DNA from: Micromonospora halophytica
GTDB taxonomy: Bacteria; Actinomycetota; Actinomycetes; Mycobacteriales; Micromonosporaceae
DNA length: 64,000 bases
Assembly (NCBI RefSeq): GCF_900090245.1
Contig: NZ_FMDN01000002.1
Location: 186,001-250,000 of the forward strand
Direction: 5' to 3'
The translations under genes and the position numbers were made by a program. How positions within the stretch are numbered: the first letter of the stretch is position 1; every line of letters begins with the position of its first letter. Below, piece by piece: positions 19,633 through 28,104 of this stretch. Under the pieces are notes generated by a model. The model did not search any database. It was not told the DNA's origin and worked only from the letters and a program-made list of their open reading frames with translations.

Positions 19633-22600
19633 TCAACGGAAATCCCGCGACGCCGGGCTGACGGGCGGCTCGATCGGGTCCAGCCGGTCCGCGGTGAGGC
19701 TGGTGACCCCCTCGTGCCGCTGCAACCGGCCCCGCACCACCAACGCCGCGCTGGTGCGCGCTGTTCGCCGGTAGCGCTGCCACAACCCGGGCGAACATGT
19801 GACGTTGAGCATCCCCGTCTCGTCCTCCAGGTTGAGGAAGGTGACCCCGCCGGCGGTCGCCGGGCGCTGCCGGTGGGTGACGATCCCGCCGACCCGGATC
19901 CGCCGGCCGGACTCCACCCGGCCGAGCCGGGCGATCGGCACCGCGCCGAGGGCGTCGAGCCGGTCGCGGATGAACCGGGCCGGGTGGTTCTCCGGGGAGA
20001 GCCCGGTGGCCCAGACGTCGGCGACGAGCCGGTCCACCGCCTCCATCCCGGGCAGGGTGGGCGCGGCCGTGCCGGTCACCGTGCCGGGCAGCCGGTCCGG
20101 CCGGTCCTGGGCCGCGGCGCCGGCGGCCCAGAGGGCCTGCCGCCGGGTCAGCCCGAAACAGGCGAAGGCGTCCGCGGTGGCCAGCGCCTCCAGCTGCGCG
20201 GCGGTGAGACCGACCCGCCGGGCCAGGTCCGGCATGTCCCGATACGGCCCGCGCGCGGCCCGTTCCGCCTCGATCCGCTCGGCCACCCCGTCGCCGACGG
20301 TACGCACACCGGACAGGCCGAGCCGGACGGCCGGCCCGCCGAGACCCCACTCGTGCGGCGGCTCACCCGGCCGGCTCCCCCACCGGGTCTGCGGCGTCGA
20401 CTCCAGCACCGCCAGAGCCCCGCTGGCGTTGACGTCCGGGCGGCGTACCTCGACACCGTGCCGGCGGGCGTCGTCGACCAGGGTCTGCGGCGAGTAGAAG
20501 CCCATCGGCTGGGCGTTGAGCAGCGCGGCCAGGAACGGGCCGGGGTGGTAGCGCTTGAGCCAGGAGCTGGCGTAGACCAGGTAGGCGAAGCTCATCGCGT
20601 GGCTCTCCGGGAAGCCGTAGCTGGCGAACGCGGTGAGCTTGCGGTAGACGTCGTCGGCCAGCTCGCCGGTGATGCCCCGCTCGGCCATCCCGGCGTAGAG
20701 CCGGTCGGCGATCTGCGCCATCCGCTCCACCGACCGCTTGGCCCCCATCGCCCGGCGCAGTTGGTCGGCCCCGGCCGCGTCGAAGCCGGCCAGGTCGATG
20801 GCGAGCTGCATCAACTGCTCCTGGAACAGCGGCACGCCGAGGGTCTTCTCCAGCGCGTTGCGCATCAGCGGGTGCGGGAAGGTCACCGGCTCCTGGCCGT
20901 TCTTGCGCCGGATGAACGGGTGCACCGAGCCACCCTGGATCGGGCCGGGCCGGATCAGCGCCACCTCCACCACCAGGTCGTAGAACTCGCGCGGCTTGAG
21001 CCGGGGCAGGGTGGCCATCTGGGCGCGGCTCTCCACCTGGAACACCCCGACCGAGTCGGCCCGGCAGAGCATGTCGTAGACCTCGGGGTCGTCCAGCGTC
21101 ATGTCGCCCAGGTCGAGGGTCATTCCGATCATGTCGTAGCCGTAGTGCAGGGCGGAGAGCATGCCGAGGCCGAGCAGGTCGAACTTGACCAGGCCGACGG
21201 CGGCGCAGTCGTCCTTGTCCCACTGGAGCACGCTGCGCCCGGGCATCCGGCCCCACTCCACCGGGCAGACCTCGATCACCGGCCGGTCGCAGATCACCAT
21301 GCCGCCGGAGTGGATGCCCAGGTGCCGGGGGAACGTCTGCAGCTCGTTGGCGTACGCCACCACCTGCTCGGGGATGTCCGCCACGTCGACCGGGGCGACC
21401 GAGCCCCAGCGGTCGATCTGCTTGCTCCAGGCGTCCTGCTGGCCGGGCGAGAAACCGAACGCCTTGGCCACGTCCCGCACCGCCGACCGGGGCCGGTACG
21501 AGATGACGTTGGCGACCTGGGCGGTGTGCTCCCGGCCGTACCGGGCGTAGACGTGCTGGATCACCTCCTCCCGGCGGTCGGACTCGATGTCCACGTCGAT
21601 GTCGGGCGGGCCGTCGCGTTCCGGGGCGAGGAAACGCTCGAAGAGCAACCGGTGCCGGACGGCGTCCACGTTGGTGATCCGCAGCGCGTAGCAGACCGCC
21701 GAGTTGGCCGCCGAGCCCCGGCCCTGGCAGTAGATGTCCTGCTCGCGGCAGAACGTGACGATGTCGTAGACCACCAGGAAGTAGCCGGGGAAGCCCAGCT
21801 CGTCGATCATCTTCAGCTCGTGCTCCAGCTGCGCGTACGCCTCGGGGTGCGCCTCGGTCGGGCCGTAGCGCTCCCGGGCGCCGTCCATGGTCAGCTTGCG
21901 CAGCCAGCTCATCTCGGTGTGCCCCGGCGGCACGGGGTACGCCGGCAGCCGGGGCGCGACCAGTTGCAGGTCGAACGCCAGCTCCGCGCCGAACTCGGCG
22001 GCCCGGGCCACCGCACCCGGGTACGCGGCGAACCGGGCCGCCATCTCCGCGCCGCTGCGCAGGTGGGCGGTGGCGGCGGCGGGCAGCCAGCCGTCGATCT
22101 CGTCCAGGCTGCGCCGGGCCCGTACGGCCGCCAGGGTGGTGGCCAGCCGGCGTCGCCCGGGGGTGGCGTAGTGCACGTTGTTGGTGGCCACCGTGGGCAG
22201 CCCGGCGGACGCGGCCAGCTCGGCCAGGGCGTCGTTGCGGTCGGCGTCGACGGGGTGCCCGTGGTCGGTCAGCTCCACCGCCACCGTCTCCGCCCCGAAG
22301 AGCGCGGTGAGCCGGTCCAGCTCCCGGGCCGCCGCGTCCACGCCCTCGGTGAGCAGCGCCGCCGGCACGTGCCCCTTGCGGCATCCGGTGAGCACCAGTA
22401 CGTGGTCGCGCAGCTCGGCGGCGACCTCCTCCAGCTCGCCGTAGACCGGGCGGCCCTTCTCGCCGCCGCGCAGCTGGGCGCGGGAGATGGTGGTGGCGAG
22501 TCGGGCGTACCCCTCGTGGCCGTGGGCGAGCACCAGCAGGTGCCGACCGAGCGGGTCTGGCTCGCCGTTCTGCGGGCCGGGCAGCCCGAGGGAGAGCTCC

Positions 22601-22998
22601 GCGCCGAAGATCGTCGGCAGGTGCAGCGTCCGGGCCGCCTCGGCGAACCGGACCACGCCGTAGAAGCCGTCGTGGTCGGTGACGGCGAGCCCGGTGAGCC
22701 CCAGCCGGGCGGCCTCCTCGGCCAGCTCCTCCGGGTGACTGGCCCCGTCGAGGAAGCTGAAGTTGCTGTGCGCGTGCAGCTCGGCGTACGGCACCGTGCC
22801 GTCGGGACGGGGCAGCTCGGGCGGCTGGTAGTGCTGCCGCTTACGGCTCCAGGCCGGGGCGTCGCCACCGTCGGCGTCGACCGCGAGCGGGTCCACCACG
22901 TGCAGGTGCCGCTCGCCCCGGGGCCGGTCCTTGCCGGACCGCCCGGAGAGCACCTGCTCCAGCTCCGACCAGGGCATCTTCGGGTTGTGGAAGCTCAC
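19633..22998 (-). CDS. dnaE2: Error-prone DNA polymerase III alpha subunit (DnaE2)
   Basis: 1121 residues, the usual DnaE2 length. It has an N-terminal PHP domain (YAELHAHSNFSFLDGASHPEEL), then the C-family polymerase core with catalytic acidic motif GPPDIDVDIESDRREE near residue 465, and a C-terminal OB-fold region (VGGIVTHRQRP). Together with ImuA and ImuB it forms the damage-induced mutasome that extends past lesions. ATG 22998 overlaps by 4 nt the stop of a 138-codon linking frame, and imuB lies just upstream of that. The shorter C-terminus compared with replicative DnaE1 supports the DnaE2 call. Confidence 0.95.
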   Translation of the reverse strand: MSFHNPKMPWSELEQVLSGRSGKDRPRGERHLHVVDPLAVDADGGDAPAWSRKRQHYQPPELPRPDGTVPYAELHAHSNFSFLDGASHPEELAEEAARLGLTGLAVTDHDGFYGVVRFAEAARTLHLPTIFGAELSLGLPGPQNGEPDPLGRHLLVLAHGHEGYARLATTISRAQLRGGEKGRPVYGELEEVAAELRDHVLVLTGCRKGHVPAALLTEGVDAAARELDRLTALFGAETVAVELTDHGHPVDADRNDALAELAASAGLPTVATNNVHYATPGRRRLATTLAAVRARRSLDEIDGWLPAAATAHLRSGAEMAARFAAYPGAVARAAEFGAELAFDLQLVAPRLPAYPVPPGHTEMSWLRKLTMDGARERYGPTEAHPEAYAQLEHELKMIDELGFPGYFLVVYDIVTFCREQDIYCQGRGSAANSAVCYALRITNVDAVRHRLLFERFLAPERDGPPDIDVDIESDRREEVIQHVYARYGREHTAQVANVISYRPRSAVRDVAKAFGFSPGQQDAWSKQIDRWGSVAPVDVADIPEQVVAYANELQTFPRHLGIHSGGMVICDRPVIEVCPVEWGRMPGRSVLQWDKDDCAAVGLVKFDLLGLGMLSALHYGYDMIGMTLDLGDMTLDDPEVYDMLCRADSVGVFQVESRAQMATLPRLKPREFYDLVVEVALIRPGPIQGGSVHPFIRRKNGQEPVTFPHPLMRNALEKTLGVPLFQEQLMQLAIDLAGFDAAGADQLRRAMGAKRSVERMAQIADRLYAGMAERGITGELADDVYRKLTAFASYGFPESHAMSFAYLVYASSWLKRYHPGPFLAALLNAQPMGFYSPQTLVDDARRHGVEVRRPDVNASGALAVLESTPQTRWGSRPGEPPHEWGLGGPAVRLGLSGVRTVGDGVAERIEAERAARGPYRDMPDLARRVGLTAAQLEALATADAFACFGLTRRQALWAAGAAAQDRPDRLPGTVTGTAAPTLPGMEAVDRLVADVWATGLSPENHPARFIRDRLDALGAVPIARLGRVESGRRIRVGGIVTHRQRPATAGGVTFLNLEDETGMLNVTCSPGLWQRYRRTARTSAALVVRGRLQRHEGVTSLTADRLDPIEPPVSPASRDFR

Positions 22999-23411
22999 CG
23001 GCCGGCTCCCCGGCGGCCGTGCGTCGGCATCTTGGATTGCGGCCGCCGGGAAGGTTGCGGCCGCCGGAGTGGCCAGGTTCCTCCACGCTCTGGTTCCGCC
23101 CCCGTCGGGAGGCGGATGACTGTCAGCCGACTACGGACCTGATAGCACGGATGGATCGCGGGAGCCGATGCGGAGGCGGAGGCGGCAACGGAGGCAGCAA
23201 CAGGAACAGCCGCGGATGCGGCAACGGGCACGCGTGCGGCAGCCGACACGGATGCGCCTGCGCCACGAGGAAGGCCACTGGAGGCAGCCTCGCCATGGAC
23301 AGCGGGAACGGACGGCGATCCATTCACGCCATCAGGTCCGTAGCCTCCGACGGGTGGGAGCCGGCGCGGCAGGTCGGCGTGCCACTCGACCGAGGCACAC
23401 CGCTCAGTCAT
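22995..23411 (-). CDS. 138-codon open frame exactly linking imuB and dnaE2 (uncertain gene)
   Basis: This frame opens with ATG inside the last codons of imuB (8-nt overlap) and closes with TGA overlapping the ATG of dnaE2 by 4 nt. It therefore fills the whole 405-nt gap with the geometry of a translationally coupled gene. Against it: about one third of its codons end in A or T, far more than in its neighbours. Its middle is an Ala/Val/Ser low-complexity stretch (VPVAASAAVPVAASVAASAS) and its end carries a short Arg-Arg-Pro-Gln repeat. I recognise no family. It may be a young or decaying gene, or a chance frame. Confidence 0.35.
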   Translation of the reverse strand: MTERCASVEWHADLPRRLPPVGGYGPDGVNGSPSVPAVHGEAASSGLPRGAGASVSAAARVPVAASAAVPVAASVAASASASAPAIHPCYQVRSRLTVIRLPTGAEPERGGTWPLRRPQPSRRPQSKMPTHGRRGAGR

Positions 23412-25149
23412 AGATCGCCTCCACCAGCCACCGACCGGCCTCGACGGCCAGCAGCAGGGCGGCGCCGTCGGCCAGACAGACCTGGAACCGGGCTCGGCGG
23501 CGTGCCTCGGCCGGGGCCCACCAGCGCTCGTCCACCGGCCACGGGCCGGCCCAGCCGACGATCTCGGCCGGCGCGGCCGAGCCGACGGTCAGCCGCGCGG
23601 GCGGGGCGCTGACCGCCAACCGGGCGCTGACCACGACCGGCTCGCCGGCGGCGTCGTGCACGGCGGCGGCGAGCGGAGTGGGCAGCACCACGGCGGGCGA
23701 GGGCGGCGGCAGCCGGCCCGGCCAGGGCGGCACGGGGTTCCCGGCAGCCACGGCCCGACCGGCTCTCCCGGCCCGACCAGACACGCCCGCCGACCGCCCA
23801 CCCGACGACACCAGGCCCGCCGACGACCCGCCCGCTGGCGGCACGCCTGGCGACGGCCCACCCCCCGACAGCACGCCACCCGGCCGCTCGACGGGTTCGC
23901 CGGGCAGCGGCGGCGGGCCGGGGCGGGCGGGGAGCCGTTCGTCGCCCCAGGGGACCAGACGTGTCTGGTCGGCCGGCGACCGGCCGCCACCGAGCACCGC
24001 GGTGACCACCGCCTCCGGGCCGAGGATGCCCTGCACCCGGCTCAACGCCCGGTGCGCCCGCTCCCGCTCCTCGCCGGCCTCTCCCCAGAGCCCGGCCTGC
24101 ATCCCCGACCGGGTCAGCAGCCCGTCGGGGACCAGCCGCAGCCGGACGATCCCGGCGGTGGGCCGGGCCGGTCGCGCGCCGGCCCGGCCGGTGCTGCCGG
24201 AGAGCCAGCCGTCGAGCTGCCAGCGGACCCGGTCGGCGATGGCCGCGGCGGTGAGCAGGCCGTCGTGTCGCCAGACCCGGTGCAGTTCCTGGCCGTGCGC
24301 GGTGACCGCTTCGATGCCGAGCCGGGTGCAGGCCAGCCCGTGCGCGGCGAGCCGGTCGTGCAACTGCTCGGCGAGCACGCGGGCGGCGAAGGCAGCCGCG
24401 TCGACCCGGTCCAGCGGCTCATCGTGGTCGGCGGTCACCGCCAGGTCGGCCGGGGGTTGCCGGACGGCCAGCGGCCGGTCGTCCCGCCCGGCGGCGAGCC
24501 GGTGGGCCAACGCCCCGTCGAAGCCGAACCGGGCCAGCACGTCACCGGCGGGCAGCGCGGCGAAGCCGCCGAGGGTACGCACGCCGAGCCGGCGCAGCAC
24601 GTCGGCCAGGGCGGGCCGGCCGAGCGCCTCGACAGGCAGCCCGGCGAGGAACCGGGGCGTCCCGCCCGGCGGCACCACCTGGCCGGCGCGCGCGGCCAGC
24701 CCGGCGGCGAAGACCCCGTCGGCGACACCGACCTGGCTCTCCACCGCGCAGGCCTGGGCCACCTGCTCCACGATCCGCTCGGCGGCCTGCTCCTCACCGC
24801 CGAAGTAGCGGGCAGGACCACGGGCGGCCAGTGCGCAGGCGCCGGGGCGTACCACCTCGACCCCGGCGGCGACCTCCTCGACGGCGGCGACCACCGGCTC
24901 GAAGACGCGGGCGTCCCGCCCGGGGTCGTGGTCGACCACGGTGAGCTGCGGGCAGCGGCCCTGTGCCTCCCGCCGCCGCAGGCCGCGTCGTACCCCCTCG
25001 GCCCGGGCCTGCTCGGAGCAGGCCACCACCCGGTTGGCGTGCAGCACGGCGACCGGGCCGGTGGCCGGCACCCCGTCGACGATCTCGGCGGCGATCACCG
25101 GCCAGTCCGGACACCAGAGCAGCAGGGTGCGTACCGGTCGGCCGGTCAC
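23404..25149 (-). CDS. imuB: ImuB, Y-family polymerase-like mutasome protein
   Basis: 581 residues. N-terminus TLLLWCPDWPVIAAEI and motifs GLRRREAQGRCPQL and DHDPGRDARVFEPVVAAVEE are typical of actinobacterial ImuB, which bridges DnaE2, ImuA and the beta clamp but lacks polymerase activity. The catalytic DxD and DE pairs of true Y-family enzymes are not evident. Residues about 395–470 are a Gly/Pro/Ser-rich low-complexity insertion with repeated SGG and AGRAGRA units. The C-terminus WLVEAIYD overlaps the linking frame. GTG 25149 overlaps imuA by 4 nt. Confidence 0.93.
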   Translation of the reverse strand: MTGRPVRTLLLWCPDWPVIAAEIVDGVPATGPVAVLHANRVVACSEQARAEGVRRGLRRREAQGRCPQLTVVDHDPGRDARVFEPVVAAVEEVAAGVEVVRPGACALAARGPARYFGGEEQAAERIVEQVAQACAVESQVGVADGVFAAGLAARAGQVVPPGGTPRFLAGLPVEALGRPALADVLRRLGVRTLGGFAALPAGDVLARFGFDGALAHRLAAGRDDRPLAVRQPPADLAVTADHDEPLDRVDAAAFAARVLAEQLHDRLAAHGLACTRLGIEAVTAHGQELHRVWRHDGLLTAAAIADRVRWQLDGWLSGSTGRAGARPARPTAGIVRLRLVPDGLLTRSGMQAGLWGEAGEERERAHRALSRVQGILGPEAVVTAVLGGGRSPADQTRLVPWGDERLPARPGPPPLPGEPVERPGGVLSGGGPSPGVPPAGGSSAGLVSSGGRSAGVSGRAGRAGRAVAAGNPVPPWPGRLPPPSPAVVLPTPLAAAVHDAAGEPVVVSARLAVSAPPARLTVGSAAPAEIVGWAGPWPVDERWWAPAEARRRARFQVCLADGAALLLAVEAGRWLVEAIYD

Positions 25150-25880
25150 GCCGGACCCACCAGGGTGAGCGCGCCACGGGAGCGGCCGGCGGCGCCGGCA
25201 GCGGCGGCCGTCGGGCGGGGGATGACCCGGGTGAGGTGGTCACCGGGGAGCCAGACCTTGATCTCCTTGGGGCGGGCGGCCGAGCCGCGCCCGCGCGCCG
25301 AGACGGTGACCTCGCGGCGGCGCAGCCGGCCCCGACCCGCCCCGAGCCCCTCCCAGGCCCCGCGGACCACCTGGAGGGTGACGTCCGCGCCGTCCCACCG
25401 GCCGTACGGGACGAGCACGCAGCCGCGCTGGCGGGCACGGGCGGCCAGCCGGCCGGCGACCGAGGCGGAGACGGTCTGCGGCACGGCGGTCACCACCACG
25501 TCGACCCCGTCGATCAGCGCGGCGACCACGGTGGGCCACTCGGGGCCCGGGTCCGGGACCAGGGCGAGCCGGTCCAGCACGATCCCCAGCTCGACGGCAG
25601 CGCCCACGCCGAAGGTCGGCACCCCGACCACCGCGCACCAGGAGCCGGCCCGGGACGCCTCGGCGAGCAGGGCCAGGACCAGCGAGGCGCCTCCGCTGTG
25701 CCGGGGCCGGCCGGCGGAGACCGCGATCGTGCTGCCCCGGCGCAGCCCCCGGTTGGGCAGCAGGCCGGTCAGCTCGGGCGCCACCGGGAGCACCCGGTGA
25801 CCGCCGGCCGGGTCCGGCGCGCTCGCCGGACGCACCAGCGCGGCCAGTGCGGCGGAACCGACCACCATGCGGCCCGCCAT
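25146..25880 (-). CDS. imuA: ImuA-type RecA-like mutasome protein
   Basis: 244 residues with the RecA/ImuA fold order: a LLPNRGLRRGSTIAV strand-turn, where RecA has its P-loop, then a Walker B-like DVVVTAVP strand. The P-loop position reads SAGRPRHSGG, with no GK(T/S), so nucleotide binding by the usual mechanism is unlikely. The C-terminus is Ala/Gly-rich. ATG 25880 lies 95 nt after the HEPN gene, and it overlaps imuB by 4 nt. Role: accessory protein recruiting ImuB/DnaE2 to damaged DNA. Confidence 0.87.
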   Translation of the reverse strand: MAGRMVVGSAALAALVRPASAPDPAGGHRVLPVAPELTGLLPNRGLRRGSTIAVSAGRPRHSGGASLVLALLAEASRAGSWCAVVGVPTFGVGAAVELGIVLDRLALVPDPGPEWPTVVAALIDGVDVVVTAVPQTVSASVAGRLAARARQRGCVLVPYGRWDGADVTLQVVRGAWEGLGAGRGRLRRREVTVSARGRGSAARPKEIKVWLPGDHLTRVIPRPTAAAAGAAGRSRGALTLVGPA

Positions 25881-25974
25881 CGGACCAACCCCCCGTCGTC
25901 GTGCTGCTGGATCAGGTGTCGCGTGGATACGCCGGCCTCCGGCGGGTGCCGGCGCCGGCCAGGGCTGGTGCCTG

Positions 25975-26424
25975 TCAGGCGGCGAGGTCGTCGAGGGCGG
26001 GTTGGTGGGCCAGCCCGAGCGCGGTCTCCACCACCGCGACGAACTGTTCGGCGGCCCGGAGCAGGTCGTCGGCCTCCCGGGCGCTCACCACCCGGGGTAT
26101 CCCCGCCTCGGCGGCGGCCCGCTTGCCGGCACCGGCGGCGAAGTAGGCCGCCCACTCGTCGAGCTCGGGGGCGACCGTGGAGAGCAGCACCCAGACGCTG
26201 GTGATCCGGTGACGTCGGGTGGGGGCGGGACGGGCGCGGGCGGCCAGCAGGGCCGCAGCGGCGCGCAGCGCGGCGAGGTGGGCGGCCGCGTACCGCAGGC
26301 CGTCGGGGCGGGTCTGGGCGGCCTCGGTGAGCCCGCCCCGGGCCACCTCGAGGAGCTGGGCCGGGGTGCGGTGCGGCAGCACGTGCGCGGGCACCGTCGG
26401 TGCCTGGGCCGGTTTGGACGGCAT
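25975..26424 (-). CDS. SAV_6107-family HEPN domain protein
   Basis: 149 residues. The signature RTPAQLLEVARGGLTEAAQTRP, RYAAAHLAALRAAAALLAARARP and VWVLLSTVAPELDEWAAYFAAGA marks the actinobacterial SAV_6107 HEPN-like family, an all-alpha protein of unknown role. ATG 26424 was chosen because GGAGGAG precedes it and the upstream codons are Arg/Pro-rich nonsense. It heads the imuA–imuB–dnaE2 run, and a LexA-like box lies 327 nt upstream. HEPN proteins often bind or cut RNA, but the canonical RxxxxxH RNase motif is not evident here. Confidence 0.87.
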   Translation of the reverse strand: MPSKPAQAPTVPAHVLPHRTPAQLLEVARGGLTEAAQTRPDGLRYAAAHLAALRAAAALLAARARPAPTRRHRITSVWVLLSTVAPELDEWAAYFAAGAGKRAAAEAGIPRVVSAREADDLLRAAEQFVAVVETALGLAHQPALDDLAA

Positions 26425-26530
26425 GACTGTCTCCTCCGCGTGACCGGGTCGGGCGCGGCGCGTGGCGGATAGGGATCCACCGGCGGACGCCCGGAAGCGG
26501 GTGGTGCGGAGGAAGACGCACCGTATGGGG

Positions 26531-26689
26531 GCCGGCCGGGTGTGGACGCTTCCCCACACCACACCCGGCCGGCGAACCGGCGGGTTCGTCGTCCGCCGCC
26601 CGGGGGTCGTGGGCGGCGGACGACGATCCTGCCTGACGGGACCGGGCTCGCGACTGCCCGGAACCCGGTGCGGTCCGCGAAACCGCACC
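26531..26689 (-). other. Three consecutive strong hairpins in the leader of the HEPN–imuA–imuB run
   Basis: Perfect 15-bp arms at 26531–26545/26559–26573 (13-nt loop), perfect 15-bp arms at 26587–26601/26611–26625 (9-nt loop), and 8-bp arms at 26667–26674/26682–26689 (7-nt loop). All lie between the LexA-like box and the HEPN start. They could be terminators, attenuators or mRNA-stability elements. No gene is seen in 26425–26938. Confidence 0.75.
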
Positions 26690-26750
26690 TCCCGGGAGCC
26701 GGCGCCGCGAAACACCGCTCCCGGAGCGTTGGAACGGGTGTGCGACTCAA

Positions 26751-26766
26751 TCGAACATCCGTTCTA
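26751..26766 (-). promoter_or_regulatory. LexA (SOS) box candidate
   Basis: TCGAACATCCGTTCTA matches the actinobacterial LexA palindrome TCGAAC-N4-GTTCGA in 11 of 12 fixed bases. It sits upstream of the HEPN–imuA–imuB–dnaE2 run, whose homologues are SOS-controlled, and 172 nt upstream of the plus-strand membrane-protein gene. A CTGTCAGGG on the minus strand (26771–26779) is weakly like the LexA-independent RecA-NDp element. The spacing of either to a start point is unknown. Confidence 0.72.
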
Positions 26767-26938
26767 ACTACCCTGACAGTACACCCTCCCGCCGACGAAA
26801 ACGCAACGTGTGACGCGCCGTCACCTCGAGGTCGGCGGACCCGCCCGCCCGCCGGTGACGCACCACCGTGGGCAACCCGGCCCCGGGCACCTGACCTGGC
26901 GGTACGTTGAACCTGAGGCACCACCGGAGGGAGGCGTC

Positions 26939-27166
26939 ATGGCGGTCCTGCGGTTCCTCTACTCCCCGGCCGGGCGAGTCGCACGCGTCGTCGTCGGAAT
27001 CGGGTTGATCACCATCGGCGCGTCCCTCGGCGGCTGGTGGTGGCTGCTGGCCCTGGTGGGTCTGCTGCCGGTGGCCACGGGCGTACTCGACATCTGCACC
27101 CTGGGGCCCCTCTTCGGCCGGCCGCTGTCCGGACGCCGCTTCCGGGAGTCCGCCGGGCAGCGGTGA
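26939..27166 (+). CDS. DUF2892 (YgaP-type) small membrane protein
   Basis: 75 residues starting ATG 26939 behind GGAGGGAGG. It has two transmembrane segments (VARVVVGIGLITIGASLGG and WWWLLALVGLLPVATGVLDI) and the end-motif CTLGPLFGRPLSG, matching the DUF2892/YgaP-like inner-membrane family. No catalytic domain is fused to it. Role unknown. It reads away from the HEPN gene. Confidence 0.85.
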   Translation: MAVLRFLYSPAGRVARVVVGIGLITIGASLGGWWWLLALVGLLPVATGVLDICTLGPLFGRPLSGRRFRESAGQR

Positions 27167-27244
27167 CCACCGGCGGCCGACGTCCCCCGGACACCGGCGT
27201 GGGCGGCTGAACCGGACGCGGGCGCACCGGGAAGAATGGTGGGC

Positions 27245-27373
27245 ATGCAGCCACACCCGAACGTGCGCGCGGCGCAGGAGGCCCCGGCCGGCGGGGTGCC
27301 CCAGGCGGTCTTCCCCACCACGTACGCACACCTGCTGCGGATCACCTCCGGCACCCCGGCCGAGGTGGCGTGA
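27245..27373 (+). CDS. 42-residue frame coupled to the CrtA-like gene (uncertain)
   Basis: ATG 27245 (or 27236) opens a frame MQPHPNVRAA ... LLRITSGTPAEVA whose TGA overlaps the GTG of the next gene (GTGA). Codon use is strongly G/C at third positions and the coupling geometry is suggestive. It could be a small protein, the relic C-terminus of a lost gene, or a leader. No family recognised. Confidence 0.4.
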   Translation: MQPHPNVRAAQEAPAGGVPQAVFPTTYAHLLRITSGTPAEVA

Positions 27374-28104
27374 ACACCGTCCCCGAGCTGGTCACCCTGC
27401 ACGTGTGGCGGACCTCCCGGGCCGCCCTGCCCCGGGCGCTGACCCGGATGGCGCTCGACCCGCGCCGGCTGCGCGCCGTCCCGGGCGTACGGTTCGGCAA
27501 GCTGCTCGGCACCGGGACCGGCACCGGCTTCGGGCCCGGCGACGCCGACCTGACCCGATGGGCGGCACTGACCGTCTGGGACTCACCCGACGCCGCCGAG
27601 GGCTTCGACGCCTCCCCCGTCGGTCGGGCCTGGGCCCGGATCGCCCGGTCGGCCGTCCGGGTCGACCTGCGCCCGCTGACCAGCCGGGGCGAGTGGTCGG
27701 GCCGGCGTCCGTTCGGCGACCCGCCGGGCGGCCGGACCGACGGGCCGGTGCTGGCGCTGACCCGGGCCCGACTGCGCCCCGCACGGGCGGTCACCTTCTG
27801 GAAGGCGGTCCCGCCGGTGGCCGCCGCCCTGCACGCCGCACCCGGCCTGCTCGCCCGCTTCGGCGTCGGGGAGGCGCCGCTGGGCTGGCAGGGCACCGTC
27901 AGCGTGTGGCGTGACCCGGCGGATCTCGTGGCGTTCGCGTACCGTCACCCGGAGCACCGCGCCGCGATCACCCGCACCCCCACCGAAGGGTGGTACGCGG
28001 AGGAACTCTTCGCGCGGTTCGCGGTGCGCGGCGTGGTCGGTGACCGCACGGTGCTGGGGTGGGCCGCCGACGGCGACCCGGAAACGCTGAGAGGAAACGC
28101 ATGA
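27370..28104 (+). CDS. Spheroidene-monooxygenase-like (CrtA-family) protein
   Basis: 244 residues with the CrtA-family beta-strand pattern: LVTLHVWRTSRAALPRAL, VRFGKLLGTGTG, RWAALTVWDSPDAAEGF, and later WQGTVSVWRDPADLVAFAYRHPEHR and GWYAEELFARFAV. In purple bacteria CrtA inserts a keto group into acyclic carotenoids. Here it opens a run of carotenoid genes, so a carotenoid oxidation role is plausible. GTG 27370 overlaps the small upstream frame, and its own stop overlaps the acetyltransferase ATG (ATGA). No flavin- or metal-binding motif is obvious. Confidence 0.72.
   Translation: MNTVPELVTLHVWRTSRAALPRALTRMALDPRRLRAVPGVRFGKLLGTGTGTGFGPGDADLTRWAALTVWDSPDAAEGFDASPVGRAWARIARSAVRVDLRPLTSRGEWSGRRPFGDPPGGRTDGPVLALTRARLRPARAVTFWKAVPPVAAALHAAPGLLARFGVGEAPLGWQGTVSVWRDPADLVAFAYRHPEHRAAITRTPTEGWYAEELFARFAVRGVVGDRTVLGWAADGDPETLRGNA

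Noticed and set aside
19714..23142. Plus-strand frame of about 1140 codons antisense to dnaE2
   Set aside because: Shadow of dnaE2. The product is low-complexity and no start site with a ribosome-binding site was seen.
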